NCBI GenBank assembly: GCA_030248215.1 | Contig: JASANG010000516.1 | Location: forward strand, 152,067 to 216,066 | DNA length: 64,000 nucleotides | Direction: 5' to 3' | From: Enoplolaimus lenunculus | Lineage: Eukaryota; Nematoda; Enoplea; Enoplida; Thoracostomopsidae | Shown here: positions 1 to 12,784 of the stretch, in pieces | Numbering within the stretch: position 1 is the stretch's first letter | Layout: the number at the start of each line of letters is the position of its first letter | The notes under the pieces: model-generated | The model's database searches: none | The model's input: the letters and a program-made list of their open reading frames with translations, nothing else | What the model was told of the DNA's origin: nothing | Position numbers and translations under genes: made by a program

Positions 1-28
1 AACAGCAAACAACGGTTCAAGGTACATA

Positions 29-425
29 CTGTTGTGATCCGAATAAGAGGGAGGACTGATATTTATTTGGCCTCTCCAGAGGGTACCCCCTGTTATTCGG
101 TTACGGTCTGTTATTTATTTTCAACCCACCCCCCGCCACCATTCGTTACTGACATATATCCGGTATTGCAACTATCCGTTGAATTAAACGTGATTTGCAT
201 CAAAAGCTTGAGCGATAATGCAAAGTTATACTTTGGAATGTACTTTCAAAACTTAGGTATGCTTTAAAGTTTCGAACTTAACTGTATTTGGTGCTGGAGT
301 CATTTATGCGCTACAACTAGGAATAATTGACATTTATGGACTCTAATTAGGAACACGGACTACTATTGTTTGGGACTCAAAATGGGAACCACCCTCTTAC
401 TTCCCTCTTATTCGGGTCGCTACAG
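29..425. mobile_element. Small Tc1/mariner-like MITE
   Basis: The two ends are inverted copies of each other: the left end reads CTGTTGTGATCCGAATAAGA and the right end, reverse complemented, CTGTAGCGACCCGAATAAGA. Both are flanked by TA (27-28 and 426-427), as expected for a Tc1/mariner target duplication. No transposase is visible inside. The family call rests only on the TA flank and is tentative. Confidence 0.45.
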
Positions 426-723
426 TAGCTAGTATCCCTCACAAAAAATCAGGTTGTTAAGTTTGTGGTTCTGGCAAGGATGCTTTACCAAATTAATTTT
501 CTGTGATCTGCATTATATCTTGCCTTTGCAACCCCGCGATATCCGAAACATTGTTGAACCCTGCATTTTGTTTTGGATTAGCCACACCATTTATCGTTTA
601 GATCTTTGAGTATAAGCAAAAATCGTATCAGCTAGTTTTAAATATTAAGAAAAATAAATTATGTCAAACTCATTGGAAGGGGCCGTAGCCTAGTAAGCTC
701 TTTGCTTAGATAAACTCGAGATC

Positions 724-901
724 TTATAAAATTTGCCCAATTCGAGCTTCAAACAAATCTGGCGATTCTTCACCAAGCAGTGTCATCACTTGCGGTACTG
801 CGGTGGCTTGTCTCTTTCCATAACGATGATATGCTGTTCTTAAACTGTTAAACTGAACAAGGGGCACTTGAGGCCGCTGCCTCTTCATACACCGATTTAT
901 C
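724..901 (-). CDS. Alternative or extra last exon of the membrane-protein gene
   Basis: On the minus strand a TTTGTAG acceptor opens an exon that stays open to a TAA at 724. Its C-terminal tail (YH-x-YGKRQA, then MTLLGEESPDLF) is clearly related to the tail of the preceding exon (YHKERRQA, then MTLLGGESPDFV). Two adjacent exons ending in related tails suggest exon duplication giving alternative C-termini. The acceptor is phase 2 (one base before the first full codon). I could not identify the donor that feeds it, so whether it is used is inference. Confidence 0.5.
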
Positions 902-926
902 CTACAAATTTTTTTGAAATCAAGAT

Positions 927-3900
927 TCAAACAAAATCAGGTGATTCTCCACCAAGCAAAGTCATGGCTTGTTCTGTACTTGCCTGCCTTCTTTCTTTGT
1001 GATACGGCCGTCGATTAGGCTGCCCACAATAGCGTTCCGATTGTACCCGGCTTAGCTTACGTGGCAAAGTTGCAATTGCAACACTATTGCTGTCTGCAAG
1101 TTGCAGTTGAGCTGCACGCGATTTAAGCAATCCTTGACGCAGTGTACAATTTCTGTAAGACGATGTTATTTGCTTGGACGGCGAAACTGACCAATGGCGA
1201 GACTGGGGAGGCGTTAGTGAAAGCTGACGTGGGGAAATAACCGAATTTTGCCCGAACGTTGGAAAACTGTCACAGTGTGAGTAGTTTTTTTCCATCAAAT
1301 AACATGCCTGGTGTTGATTGGTCGGATAATCGTGTAATTCAGTGGAGCGTCTTATATGACAGCGTCGTTGTTGGGTATCGTTTCCTGAGCCCCGGCCCAG
1401 ATTGGGTGTGCAACACGGATTCAGAGGTACTTCAAAGCTCGTTGTTTGAGGTGAGCAATTTGCGACCGCCATATTGTAGCATGCACACTGCGATTGCTGT
1501 GAGTATGCTATGCACTGCTGACTGTGTAAACTCATTTGCATATTTAAATTGCATTTACTACCAGGACAAATTTCCGAATCAAAAGTGCAATTTTTGCAGC
1601 AACTGTCAATTTTTCCTATGCTGCAAACTGAAGAGCTCGAACTGTGGCTTAAAGGACAATCGCAACAGCGGCAACATTCCCTGTCACATGTGTGATTATC
1701 TGCTCCAGCGCGAGAACAACCACTTGCCTCTGTGTAGTTGTCTACGTGTCCATTAACGCAAACAGCGGTAGAATTGTCAGTTTGATCTGGCCTAGAATTG
1801 TATTTGAAATGTTTATTGTTCGTTATGCTCATTTGCATATTTGGTTGACTTTGTGGGTGATCGGGCATTTTTGACAGCGTATCGCAGCTTTGCGATATCG
1901 ATTCCTCGAGCAGGGTTTGAAGTTTTCCGTTGCGTTGGGGTGTTGTGCAATTTTCTGGCGTTCGAAAAGCGCATTGGCCACTGCCGATTTCTTCATATAC
2001 CGGCCCACATGGCCCAGTCAGTTTACAGCTTGAGTTGCAGCAATGATGTCCTTCAGAAACGTTATCATAATTTGGCCCGTCAAAAGAGGCTTTAGGCAGT
2101 CCTCGTGGTTGTTGCAACATTCCTGAAACACGACAAGGAGCCTCCGTTGAAATACCTGAAGCTTGATGAAACGTTCGAGATGGAGCCATTGGCCTGAAGC
2201 CGACACCAAACGCAATGAAACCTGGAGTTGCTTGGAAAGACTGAGAATGAGCAGGCGTTTGCGACGGTCCTGTCCAGCAAGTTCCGTAGTCCAGCGGTCC
2301 ACCTTGTTGTGAGTCCTGAAAGCGTAAATCTCACAAGAAAAGCTTATACCGACAAAGCAACTTGAAGTCAATGGCGTCCCCGTGGGGTCATCGGGTGGCC
2401 GTGCCGCTTCCAAATTCTTTTGGTGCCACCCAAATAGACTCGATCTAAATGTAAACAACCTTGAATTGCAATTGTAGACCCCAACTTCCCAAATATAATT
2501 TTCTTTGGGCGCCTGTGCTTGGAGTATATACCATCATCAATTTAAGCTGTTAAAAATTTTGGTTGGCCACTTTAGTTTTAGTTGTTTTACATTTCGTTGT
2601 GTTAGATGGATACAAGTATATTTGTCATGGTGCAACCGGAAGTGAAAGAATCCGGAGACGGAGCCAGGCAAGGGCGTAGCCAGGGGGACAAGGGGGCCAT
2701 GCTGAATAAATTGAAACTAGGATGTCCTGTGTGTTTCGCTCCCACACAGCAGTTTGATGATTTCCTATTAACTGAACCGACATTGCTTTAATGGTATGTG
2801 TAGTAAAATTTATTTTCTCACGCGTTGTTGTGTGTAGTGACTATTTTTGTACCGTGTATTTCGATCAAAAACTGTTGTGTAACCAACGCAAGCAGTATTT
2901 TAGTTTCATTGATTACCGCTGTTTACAAATAACGGTAATTCGTTGCATTATCTTGGATCAGGTAAAGATGATTTTTCATATAAAAAGCGTTAAATAACAT
3001 TTTTAAACTATGTTAGGTTGTGATGTCGGATATTTTTCATATCCTGAAATCCGACAGTTTTTACTGGATATTTATCCGGATATACGTAATTATAATTTCT
3101 ATTTCGGATAACCGAAACATTTGTTTAGAAGATTACCACTGACTAATCAATACAAACGTTGACAACCTAAATGAGCATTGCCGGCGGAAGCGCCCCCTCC
3201 AAGTTCCCCAATTGGGGTACCGACCCTTGGGGGGCTCTATTCGTGCCTAAAAACGTAGCACAATTGAACATGTTGTTATAAAAGTTGTTCGTCTCTGGAA
3301 TAAACATCTTCTTGCATGAAATGAGAACTACTTCACTATTAGCAGCCGCACTTACATTTGAGCTTGTTGTCATTGTTGGGAAATGCTGATGTTCCGGTAC
3401 ACCGTCCTTGCAGCTAATCCAGTGGCCACCTGGCGGATCCAACGTTCGTGAGCTCGATGTGCTTGACGACCGCTTCTTTCGTGTTCTGTGTTTTCTAAAA
3501 AGCAAAAATGTAGTAGAAATGTAAGAAGGATTAATAATTGTAGTATGCCGAAGAACTATACTTATTTATGTGTAATTATATTAAAATCTTTTTTCTACAC
3601 CAATTTAACATCATGTTCATGTATTAGTCTTTGAATAAAACTAAAAATCATTCGCACACATTTGCGGAAAAACCATAAACTTTCTGTTAAATCTCCATGT
3701 TCCGCAAGCATTTCTGCATGCATTATTTTGATCATTTATCCGTTTCCGTTTCAAATTTCACATCTACTAGCATATATTCTATTTATACCACTTTGAACAC
3801 AATTTTCCAGTTACTTTACAATCACTAGATCTGTCGTTTCATATACATCTATTACAAGATCACGACTAACCCGTTCCATCTCAAATTCTTACCGTATAAT

Positions 3901-4263
3901 ACAAACTGTTACCAAGGAGGCACATATTCCAAATACAACAAACGCTGCTGCCGTACTGGCAATAAACACAAAGTACATGGTCCAATTTTGGGGTACAATA
4001 GACTCCTCAGGGTCGGCATCGTAGTTATGTAACCGCGACTGATCGCCAAGACGTCGAAAATGGTCGTTTGGAAGTGAGCGTAAAACTTCACAAAATCCAT
4101 CTGAATTTGATTTTCGAAGCAACTCGAAGCTTTTAATCGACGAATCAATATTTGCGGTTAAATGACATGGTTCAGGAGGTGGAGGTAAAGTGAATTCTGG
4201 AAACAGCACGCCGTCGCAACAATTAATTGTTGTCGAAGCATGGCCAGAAATATTGGGTAACAT
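927..4263 (-). CDS. Single-pass membrane protein, unidentified (3' exons)
   Basis: Three exons join in frame on the minus strand. Exon 3893-4263 (124 codons) holds a cysteine-containing outer segment with a proline run (PEFTLPPPPEPC), then one hydrophobic membrane span at about residues 96-123 and a GTAAG donor (phase 2). Exon 3356-3494 (46 codons) follows a TTTTTAG acceptor, encodes a basic stop-transfer stretch (KHRTRKKR) and ends at GTAAGT (phase 0). Exon 927-2315 follows CTTTCAG and encodes 462 residues of Ser/Cys/Gln-rich, low-complexity cytoplasmic tail ending in a MTLLGGESPDFV motif. There is no signal peptide at the first Met. A weak acceptor (GCTACAG) lies just upstream, so earlier exons probably exist beyond 4.27 kb and I could not find them. 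A receptor-like or adaptor role is only an inference from topology; I do not recognise the family. Confidence 0.6.
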
Positions 4264-4299
4264 TGATAGTTCACTGTAGCATTATTTAGTTATTATTAG

Positions 4300-7200
4300 C
4301 TAGAAATAAAAATGTCGCTCGTCTTCTGTAATTACTTGCGCACACTATGACAAAATTTTCTGCATCTTTCGATCTCTATGAATGAGAGTGTGCAAGCGTA
4401 AAAACTGTCGCGTATAAGTTTTTTAACGTGGCTGAAACGAAAGTTAAGGCATAAGCCTATAAGAACCGTTTTTGCCAACTATTACCTTTTCAGATTTTTG
4501 AAAATTTTCGGCCGGACGACAACTTATATAGTGTTTGGTCGTACGTAAACGCATAAAACCTAATAGCGAGTTCTGCTTATATTTATCTCACAAAAACACG
4601 ATGTATCAAATTACAATGGTTGTTGATCGGAAGCCACAATCTTAATAAATAACAGCAGAATTCAACGAAAGTAGCCAGTCAACAGTTGCAAAAAGCGATT
4701 GTAGGGATTAAAATGGCTCGAAATCATATATAATTCTGTCTATTGATGGTGTATGGTGGAAATTCTCAATGATCTTAGCTTTTAAATTAAATCGGGTACA
4801 ACTACAAGTGTTGCCAGTTTCACAATATTTGAACCTGTATAAATTTTGAACTACTTTATAAAGGTTTGGAAGAATAAACAATTTGCAATAAATTGTAAGC
4901 TTTTGAGGGGATCAAGAGGTGAAATCCAAACAACAAAATTCTAGTGAAAAGGAGCTGTGACGAAAATAACTAAACCCGGATTTATATTTGGTTTACGTTT
5001 ATAGAAACCAGCGAGCAACTTTAATGGGGTTGGTGAATTTTGAAACAAAATTTTGCACAAACTTTTCAGTCACTGCGGAAAATATCCAAGGGTTTGAATG
5101 AGGAAATGCAACGTTATAGCATATATAGGTTAAAGAAACCATTTTAGGTTACCAAACTACCCGTAATTATGAACTATTTATGGGCAAACACTGGCTAGGC
5201 CAATAACTGAAAAGAATGAATTTATATTTGGAAGGAAAAGTACTCCAAATTTGCACCTGTGTTGAAACAGTCAACAGCGACATTCAATTCCTTTTTGTTT
5301 GCCAAATGTATCCTTGATTCATGAAACTTCAAAATTCCGTATAAAGTCTTATGATTTCAAGAAATCCCAGTACGAGATACTCTGATCTGCAACCGAAAGT
5401 GACCATTGTCCAATACAGCACGCCAGAGCCACAGCATATGGTAATGACACGTATTCACGACATCAGGAAACAATTATTGAACGCGCTGGCTTGGTAACAA
5501 CACAACGTTTCGAATTTAAAATTAAATTGTATTCAGAATGGTGATGATGAATCAGCACAAATCTTATGGACGGAGATTTGTTCGGTTTATGGGTTTGAAA
5601 AGTTCACAATCGAGATGTTTTATTTGGCATTTAATAATATAAATTAATCTATATATATACGCAGGAATAAACCATCATTAAAACTTCTACACTTTCAAAT
5701 AATTCATTTTACCAAGATTATTTGCTAAAAGTTTAAATTTCAACTTGGTGGTCTGTTAAATATTAAAGTGTACATTTAATTTAAGCATGACAAGCGGTAT
5801 TCACTTACTATTTTTAGTGGTCAGTTATTTCGATCATCATCATACAAGCTACAAATATTGTCTCAAAATTTTACCTGTATTCTAGAACTTCAAATAACCA
5901 AACAACTTAAATTAAGCTTAAAGTCCAACAACCACAACTTTTTTGTACCAATACATAAACTACAACCACATGGGACTCAGTAATGTGGACCACGTAAATA
6001 CATACACTAAAATAGGAATTCTGTTTTACGATTCATTGGTGGATGCAGAAATTTTTGATCGATGATCGATCCGCGGCTAATAACAGTGAAAAAATGCTCT
6101 TGAGCGAAGCTGGTTAGAAGTCAAGCTTAGTTTTTGTGCTAGATTTGATACAAAATTTTGTTTTATTCCTATTGCACAGCCAAGACCCCTTGTATCCGCC
6201 AGTACCTCGAGCGTATTCTAGGTTACGTTGATATATGCGTTAGTATAAGCATTCAAACACATATTTTAGTCTCGTAGCAACATCTAAAACAGCAGTTTTC
6301 GCAAGTCCAAGTTTTGCCAACACATTCGCCATGAGTTTAAACAACAATTCAATCTAATGAACGTTGATTCTATATTCTCTTGCAGACCTAACAGCCGATA
6401 CCGGGTTCTGCCTAAGATTTGAAGTTGCAGCAATTTGTGGTACCCAGAATGTAGATGTACAAATTGTACCCCGAGCCACGGCGCGTTTGAGCTGATCCTA
6501 AACGGTTAGTAGTGGATGGTAAAATTTGACGCATTCTATGTGGTGACATAATTTAATTTATTTTAGCGACATGTAAAAGGCGATGAGCTTGACGTAAACC
6601 GCGCTGACAAAATAAATCGTGTTCTTATGCTGTTCTGGGTGCTACGATTAGCTGTGGTACAGTTTTACACAATTAAGTTTCAGGCTTAGACTCACGATTG
6701 GCCTCCGACAGGCAAAGGCTTATTCTCTCCCTAAACCTTAAAGTATGATCTTACGCCTAAACGTGAATGTGAGGAAATGTGTGCAAGAAGACTACAATTT
6801 TATGCATGTCATATTGCTTTTGTGCCTAATTCTAAGCATGATCTTATAGCCTAAACGTAAATCTGAGGCAGAGTGCACAAAAGTCCCGGTAATTAACATA
6901 ACCTATATATACTGTTTTTGGACTACCTACAGCAGACGCCAAAATACTTGAATTGTGGTAAAAGTTAACGCCAAATGGAAAACTTGTAATATATATACTA
7001 CATGCGTGGCGTGTGTTTTGTACGGCAAAAAAGATATTCTCGTAAGTTTACAAGAAATAAATTTAAGTCATAAAATTGAAAAACCAACTCTTTCTATTTT
7101 CGCCAAGAAAGAATGCAATATCACTTCAGCTGTATATTGCAAAAATTAAAGTTGTTCATCGTTTGCGGTACGAATGGGATAAAATGTCGGCACAGAACAG

Positions 7201-8730
7201 TTGCATCAAAAGTTTTCAAATAGCGTTTAAATGTCTTCAAGATTTTTAAACAAACTAGTTTTTGCTGCTGTTATTTATGGGAAATACAAATGAGATTTCC
7301 GAAAGTTACATTTAAGAATAATAATACCGTCTCAATGCCAGTTTATCCTTAAAATATCAGCCTTTTAATCTGCATTTCCATGAATTCAGCAAAACCAGCG
7401 CATTGTGATACCAAAATAAGGCCTATAAAGTAATACACTTACACAGAGTTGGACCTGTGTCAATATTTGAACTGAGTTTGCTTTTATGAAAGAAATCACA
7501 CGATGTGAAAGTATAATATTTGGTTTTATGAAATGGTTCAAAATGGCGATTCAAACAGTTCAAACTGATAGTTTGCAGAACGTTTGTACTACAGGATATT
7601 CGCGTATTAAATTAGTTTTTAATCGCGTTTGTGGGTTTGATTGATGCCGGGATCTGCCAGCAGCGGCATATACATATTTTATAGTCTTAGTGCAAGAAAA
7701 TTTTTACAATTTGACAAGGACGTCCTTAGCCTATCTTAGCAGATTCACACAAGCCGATTGTAAAAGTTTTAATTATGTTAGTGTTTGCAAATTTTTCAAA
7801 ACGACTAATTTTAAAATCGACGGCGTTTGTATCGTTTCCACACCATATTGACAAAAATTTCTAGAAATTTTAAACTGAAATAATATTTAAAACAGCTGGT
7901 TGCAAACAAACTATCCGAGTTTATGAGTTGCTTCGCGAGTAAAAGCTTAAGCTTTAGAGTAATTTTTGCTTGTTCTTTTAAGTATAAGTTCATTTTTACG
8001 CTTAGGCTTATGCTTATGCTGAGGATAGTATACCTTATGTAAAGTTAGCTTTCTTGTCAAGTATTTACCAGTTAAAATTCGATCAAATTGGTTGGTGACT
8101 TGGGTTGGCTTTATCACGCCACACATACTTGTTAGACTAAAATGGTATTCTAGAATATATACGGCTGTTTTAGCTGGTGGACGCCTACAAATCTAAAATT
8201 ATTGTACGGTTTTGGCAGTAAAAAACTATTCCTTTTCTGTAAAAGGCATTTTTTCTGTAACGCTTGCTTAAAACCTTAATTGATAACAAAGCAGTGGTAG
8301 CGTGTAACGCGGTTCGAAACAGTCCACCCTGGTCTTCTGTGGCTTCTACGTTACGTGCATGAAAAGAAAGGCAATAAAAATGGGAAACGGCTTTTTTATA
8401 AATAATTACATAGCTAATACCATTTGGAGAATGAGTTCGATTACTACACAATCAGACCGTCTAAATTACGATCAAAATGATATTAATGATAACTACTGCA
8501 CATTTTCGCTGAGTTGTATCGTTCAAAGAAGTAGCATAAATGGGCACTTGTACACTCCCGCGCACTCTAAAGCCTAAGCCTAGACGAGTAAACCTAAACG
8601 TAAGCCGAAACCTAATCATAATCATGTATTCAAGAATAATATTCCAAATTTACAAATTCTAGATTTACAGGAAAGTATGAACGCTTTGGGCGGGTCTTGA
8701 GGAAGTTTGAACAATACAGAAAACCGGCGG
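4300..8730. other. AT-rich stretch without recognisable genes
   Basis: No convincing coding exon or complete mobile element was seen. Scattered degenerate CCTAAGC/TTAGGC-like hexamers occur near 6.7-6.9, 8.0 and 8.6 kb. It may hold 5' introns of the minus-strand membrane-protein gene. Confidence 0.4.
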
Positions 8731-8736
8731 TGTAAT

Positions 8737-9243
8737 GCGGGGTTCACGTTACCAATTGTGTGCTTGGTACCTGTTTTGTCACTATGCCTATAGCGGTACA
8801 GACTAACTTTTTTGTTACCCATATGAATACCAACAGAAAGTATAATGTTGCACATAGCTAGGTTTTTGAAATACTGAGCTACCCATATGTGTAGATACAA
8901 GATGTCTGCTCGTAGCCCACATAGATGCCAACATAATGCACTTTGAAGCTTGCACTTTAAAACGGATCAGTACGGTGAGTTTTGTTTTACAAGTCCGGTT
9001 TAGTCTTTTTTACAATATATCTTTCGAAAAAAAACCTAAAAATTACGCAAGCTATACATATTGTTGAAACAATCGCAAGGTACCCATATGGGTAAAACAA
9101 AGACTAGTTACCCATAGCTACAAGCGTAAAGTACCTATATGGGTAGTAGCTAGCTAACCATCTATTCATATAGGTTGTTCCTACCTCCTGCTATGGGTAG
9201 GTGACAAAACAGGTCCCAAGCGCACAATCGGTAACGTGAACCC
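8737..9243. mobile_element. MITE, GGGTTCACGTTA family, with CATATG palindromes
   Basis: The ends are long inverted repeats of about 55 bp. The left begins GCGGGGTTCACGTTACCAAT; the right, reverse complemented, carries GGGTTCACGTTACCGATTG followed by a matching CTTGG-x-ACCTGTTTTGTCAC block. The interior has no coding capacity but repeats a palindromic unit, perfect as TACCCATATGGGTA at 9081-9094 and partial near 8815, 8879, 9108, 9131 and 9191. A target duplication is not clear. The 12.1-kb element has related termini. Confidence 0.7.
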
Positions 9244-9249
9244 AAACAC

Positions 9250-10255
9250 TGTAACACCATTAAGAAATATTTTAGTCTAAATCAACTACAAGAACCACCT
9301 TCACAATTCGAAAAAAATTGTGCCATCATCAAACAATCTGAATGCAAACAGAATAAACAGGGAATAAGAAAGTGTATATTAATAAATTAAACGTAAAACT
9401 GTTATTTTATCCAGATGCTAATTGAAGAACAATGTTTTTATGTGATTTTTCAAACTTCAACACATTTTTGAATACTAACAGCGAACAAGTTTGTGGTTGT
9501 GTGGTTGTGTGTTTACGGCTGAACAGTTTCGGTAATAGAACATTAAAAACTGGAAAATTTCCCCATTTGAATTTTATTATCACCTGTTAGCAACACTGTA
9601 AATCGGCACCTCAGATTAGAACAACTGCAATTTCTGAATGCGGATAGCTCTAAACTCAATTTGGCACTAAAATTTAAAGCATATTTTCTTTTAGAATCTG
9701 AGTCATTCGTATCTATGTCCATGGTGTCTTTGCGTGATCGCGAAACTTTAAAAGCCAAACCGCAGCTAACCCTGTTTGTCAAAACAAAGCACACTGAACA
9801 TTGAAACACTTTGGCAATTGGTTAATAATTTATTTCAACCGCTCGCTCTATACTTTCCGAGCGTAGAGAGGACACAAACACTGCGACGTATGCGTCAAAA
9901 TTGCATTCAAATTTGTTGTCTCTTTTGGATGAATTGTCATAACCAATTATTATCTGGTTTAGGGTTGCCGTACCAATTTTGTTGACCTTCTGAAGCTTAA
10001 GTATCGCGACCGCAACCATGGATCGCTAGTAGACGAGGCCGGGCTATTTATAACGAGGACTGATAGATTTTTCTTGCATAATATGCTTTTCATACTATAG
10101 ATAACTTTTTAGTTGAATTACTGCAACCAATTTCTGGTTAGGGTTACCATTGCATTTTCACAGATAACCATTTGAAACTTAGTCATCACTCCCGCAATCA
10201 GGGAGCGCAGGAAGATACATAACGGTGTAAGACAAACTTTGCTTGGATAAAATTC
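9250..10255. other. Non-coding AT-rich stretch
   Basis: Nothing firm is visible. A minus-strand open stretch from an ATG at 9722 (context CACCATGG) down to about 9590, starting MDIDTNDSDSKRKY, could be a first exon, but no partner exon was found. Confidence 0.3.
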
Positions 10256-10261
10256 TTTTAA

Positions 10262-11905
10262 CCCTCAATGGCCCGACAGTCTACATATGTAGACATAACC
10301 AGTTCGACAATTGATTGTTCGGCAGGTGCTATAGTTAAGAATCTATTGTTTAATTTCCATCGATAATTATTCTGTTATAGTAGTATAAAAAACTTATAGC
10401 ATTGTGGGAACAAAAGTTTGCTGTACAGTGAGTCATATACCTATATAACCCGACCGTCTACATATGTAGACAGATGTTGATTTGATCATAGTTTGAGTTT
10501 TGACAAAAATTGGAACGTTTTGTTCTTACACACGGTTTTGTATGGTGAGGTAAAGTCAGGGAAATGTCAGGTTTGCATAAATTATCTTTGACTGAGGTCG
10601 TACGACGTGTATTAGAACCAAGTGATTCAGAGACAGAAGATGACAAACCGGACGACAATAGTTCAAATGACGACTCAGAATCAGTTGAGTTAGGTCAATG
10701 CAGTAGTGAAGAGGCTGCTATTTATGAGCAAGATAGTGATGGTGAATTACAAAAACAATCGGACGCATCTAGTAGTGAGTTGAGCGATATGGACGAGACT
10801 TCTAGTGGAAGTAATGTGTTTTTGTCAGCGACGGGTGTTGAGTGGCATTCTACAACACCGCCTGTCCGTGTGTTAGCTAGAAATATAATTCGCTTTCGCG
10901 AAGGCACTGCAGTAAACCCTACAACAGAGTCACAAGCATTTTATCTTTATATAAACGAGCCCATTTTACATACAATTCAGCGACTCACTAGTAGGCGACT
11001 GCGGGCGCGCAATTTTTCAACGCTACCAATGTGCGAGCTGAAAGCTTGGCTTGGGGTGGTAATCAGAGCTGGTGCAGATCGCGATAACATGTCTCCAGTG
11101 GCTTCACTATTCACCAAAAACGACAGCAGGCCCTTTTACCGCTGCGCGCTGTCAAAAAACAGAATGAAACAGTTGCTGGAAAATGTAACATTCGACAACA
11201 AACTGACTCGCCGTTAGCGTCAAAAAAGTGACAAAATGGCTGCTATACGAGATGTTTGGGACCTATTTCAGTCCAACTTACGTCTTCATTATATACCGTC
11301 CGAATCACTTACAGTAGATGAACAGCTCTACGGGTATAGAGGATATGCACCGGGGCGAGCGTACATGCCGGCGAAACCTGCTAAGTACCGTTGCACAACG
11401 CATTCAGTGTCATGAAACTGAACGGATATCAAAAGTCACGCAATGTTTTCATGAAAAAAGTAGCCGAACAACTAGCGCAAGACAATATGACCAAACGTTA
11501 CAGTAGTGAAAAAATTTACGCAAAATCAAAGGATTCATTTATGGCTTACGGGCTGCCTCAAAACCGAAACGAACCTTCTACATCTGGTAAACCGACCAAA
11601 TGTCAGGTCACAAGTTGTCGCAAATCTACGAGATTGAGCTGTTCGTCATGTGGAAAACGAGTGTGCAAGGACCACATGAATCGCACCATAACGTGCAACG
11701 ACTGTGCTTAACTGGACAACGCGCCCGCAGTGGGAGGCTGGACGGGGAGCGTGTGGAACTCCGCCAGAACACTAGTTCTGACTGTCTCAAGCCAGTTAAA
11801 GGAGGAGAGCACCCTGAGATAAGCCAAAACTAACGCTAGTTGTGTTGTCTACATATGTAGACCGTTGGGCTGATTAAGGTGAAAATTTTGCCGGGCCGTT
11901 GAGGG
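10262..11905 (+). mobile_element. Internally deleted piggyBac element
   Basis: TTAA flanks both ends (10258-10261 and 11906-11909), the signature target of piggyBac. The inverted termini are CCCTCAATGGCCCG on the left and CCCTCAACGGCCCG on the right (reverse complemented). A subterminal palindrome, GTCTACATATGTAGAC, occurs at 10279-10294, 10456-10471 and 11847-11862, probably transposase-binding sites. The element is about 1.64 kb, shorter than autonomous piggyBacs (usually well over 2 kb), because the transposase gene has lost its middle. Confidence 0.9.
10564..11711 (+). pseudogene. piggyBac transposase remnant (DDE type)
   Basis: The first part (10564-11217) has an acidic Ser/Asp/Glu-rich N-terminus (residues about 18-80) followed by the piggyBac N-terminal fold (INEPILHTIQRLTSRR, MCELKAWLGVVIRAG). 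A stop follows, and coding resumes in the same region with the motif LTVDEQLYGYRGYAPGRAYM, which contains the first catalytic Asp. The sequence then jumps to a C-terminal part (11391-11711) with the cysteine-rich zinc-binding tail (C-x4-C, then C-x2-C, C-x3-H, C-x2-C). The segments with the second and third catalytic Asp are missing, so the protein cannot transpose by itself. The kept termini could still be moved by a related transposase. Confidence 0.85.
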
Positions 11906-12105
11906 TTAATGTTATCGGTAAATTGTCAGCCTGTGGTAACGGGAAAATATCGCTCAATTTATCTATTTGTGGGGGACGAATACGTCCATGTAGGGTATGG
12001 CGTTTCCTCGCCAAACCCACATAGTTACTGCCTGCTTCTTTTATGCATGCGACGAAATGTTTATTAGAAAGTGAATTCTTGGTGCGAATAGTGGAAGGAC
12101 CTTTT

Positions 12106-12780
12106 GCGGGGTTCACGTTATAACCGGGGCAGCTTGGGACACGTTTTGTCCCTATTAGCCTATTGGGTAAGATTTTGTCTTCTAATAGGCTCAGTGTCAT
12201 ATTCAAAAAGTTGCATTTGTCTGCTATCAGCATGTGTTAGTCACCTTTTGTCCTTCGATATCATAGGATATTCGACGTAGTGTCAGCGAATACTATATGA
12301 TGTATTTTCAAATGTCTGCATACTTGAGGTAACATACCCAAATTGTCCAGTTGAATATCATATGATACTACAATTTGAAATTAGAATTTTTGAACTGTGA
12401 CAATGTTTTTCTAAGCGGATTTGTGCCGTAAATGAATTTGCAGACATGTATTTGGTATTTTAAGCACAGCTGTACCTCTGCCGTCGGACTTTCCATTAAT
12501 TCATTAGCACCCAAAAATTACACTGTCCCGTTTAATATCATATGATATTCGTTCTGATTTTGGAATATCATATGATATTCGCATAAATGTCCCACAGTAT
12601 CACGTGACATACCGACTCTTGTACACATTGATCTTCTGAGAACGGTGGTTTGTAAGTAAATGTCTATGACATTCGAGTTTTGTCTGCGCACCCGATATGG
12701 GTGCTCGAATTTTAACGTTGATGTCGAATCAACATGGGACAAGTCGTGTCTGCCTGCCCCGGTTATAACGTGAATCCCGC
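12106..12780. mobile_element. MITE, GGGTTCACGTTA family, larger copy
   Basis: Inverted termini of about 47 bp: the left begins GCGGGGTTCACGTTATAACC and the right, reverse complemented, GCGGGATTCACGTTATAACC; both continue GGGGCAG. The interior is non-coding and repeats a GAATATCATATGATATTC-type palindrome at about 12255, 12352, 12534 and 12563. Its terminal motif is shared with the 8.7-kb MITE, while the internal palindrome differs outside its CATATG core. Confidence 0.8.
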
Positions 12781-12784
12781 ATTT

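Noticed and set aside
1259-1756. Plus-strand open frame of 165 codons
   Set aside because: It is antisense to the well-supported exon 927-2315 on the minus strand and has no splice or domain evidence.
4300-8730. Small open frames in the AT-rich gap
   Set aside because: None has supporting splice sites, start context or recognisable motifs.
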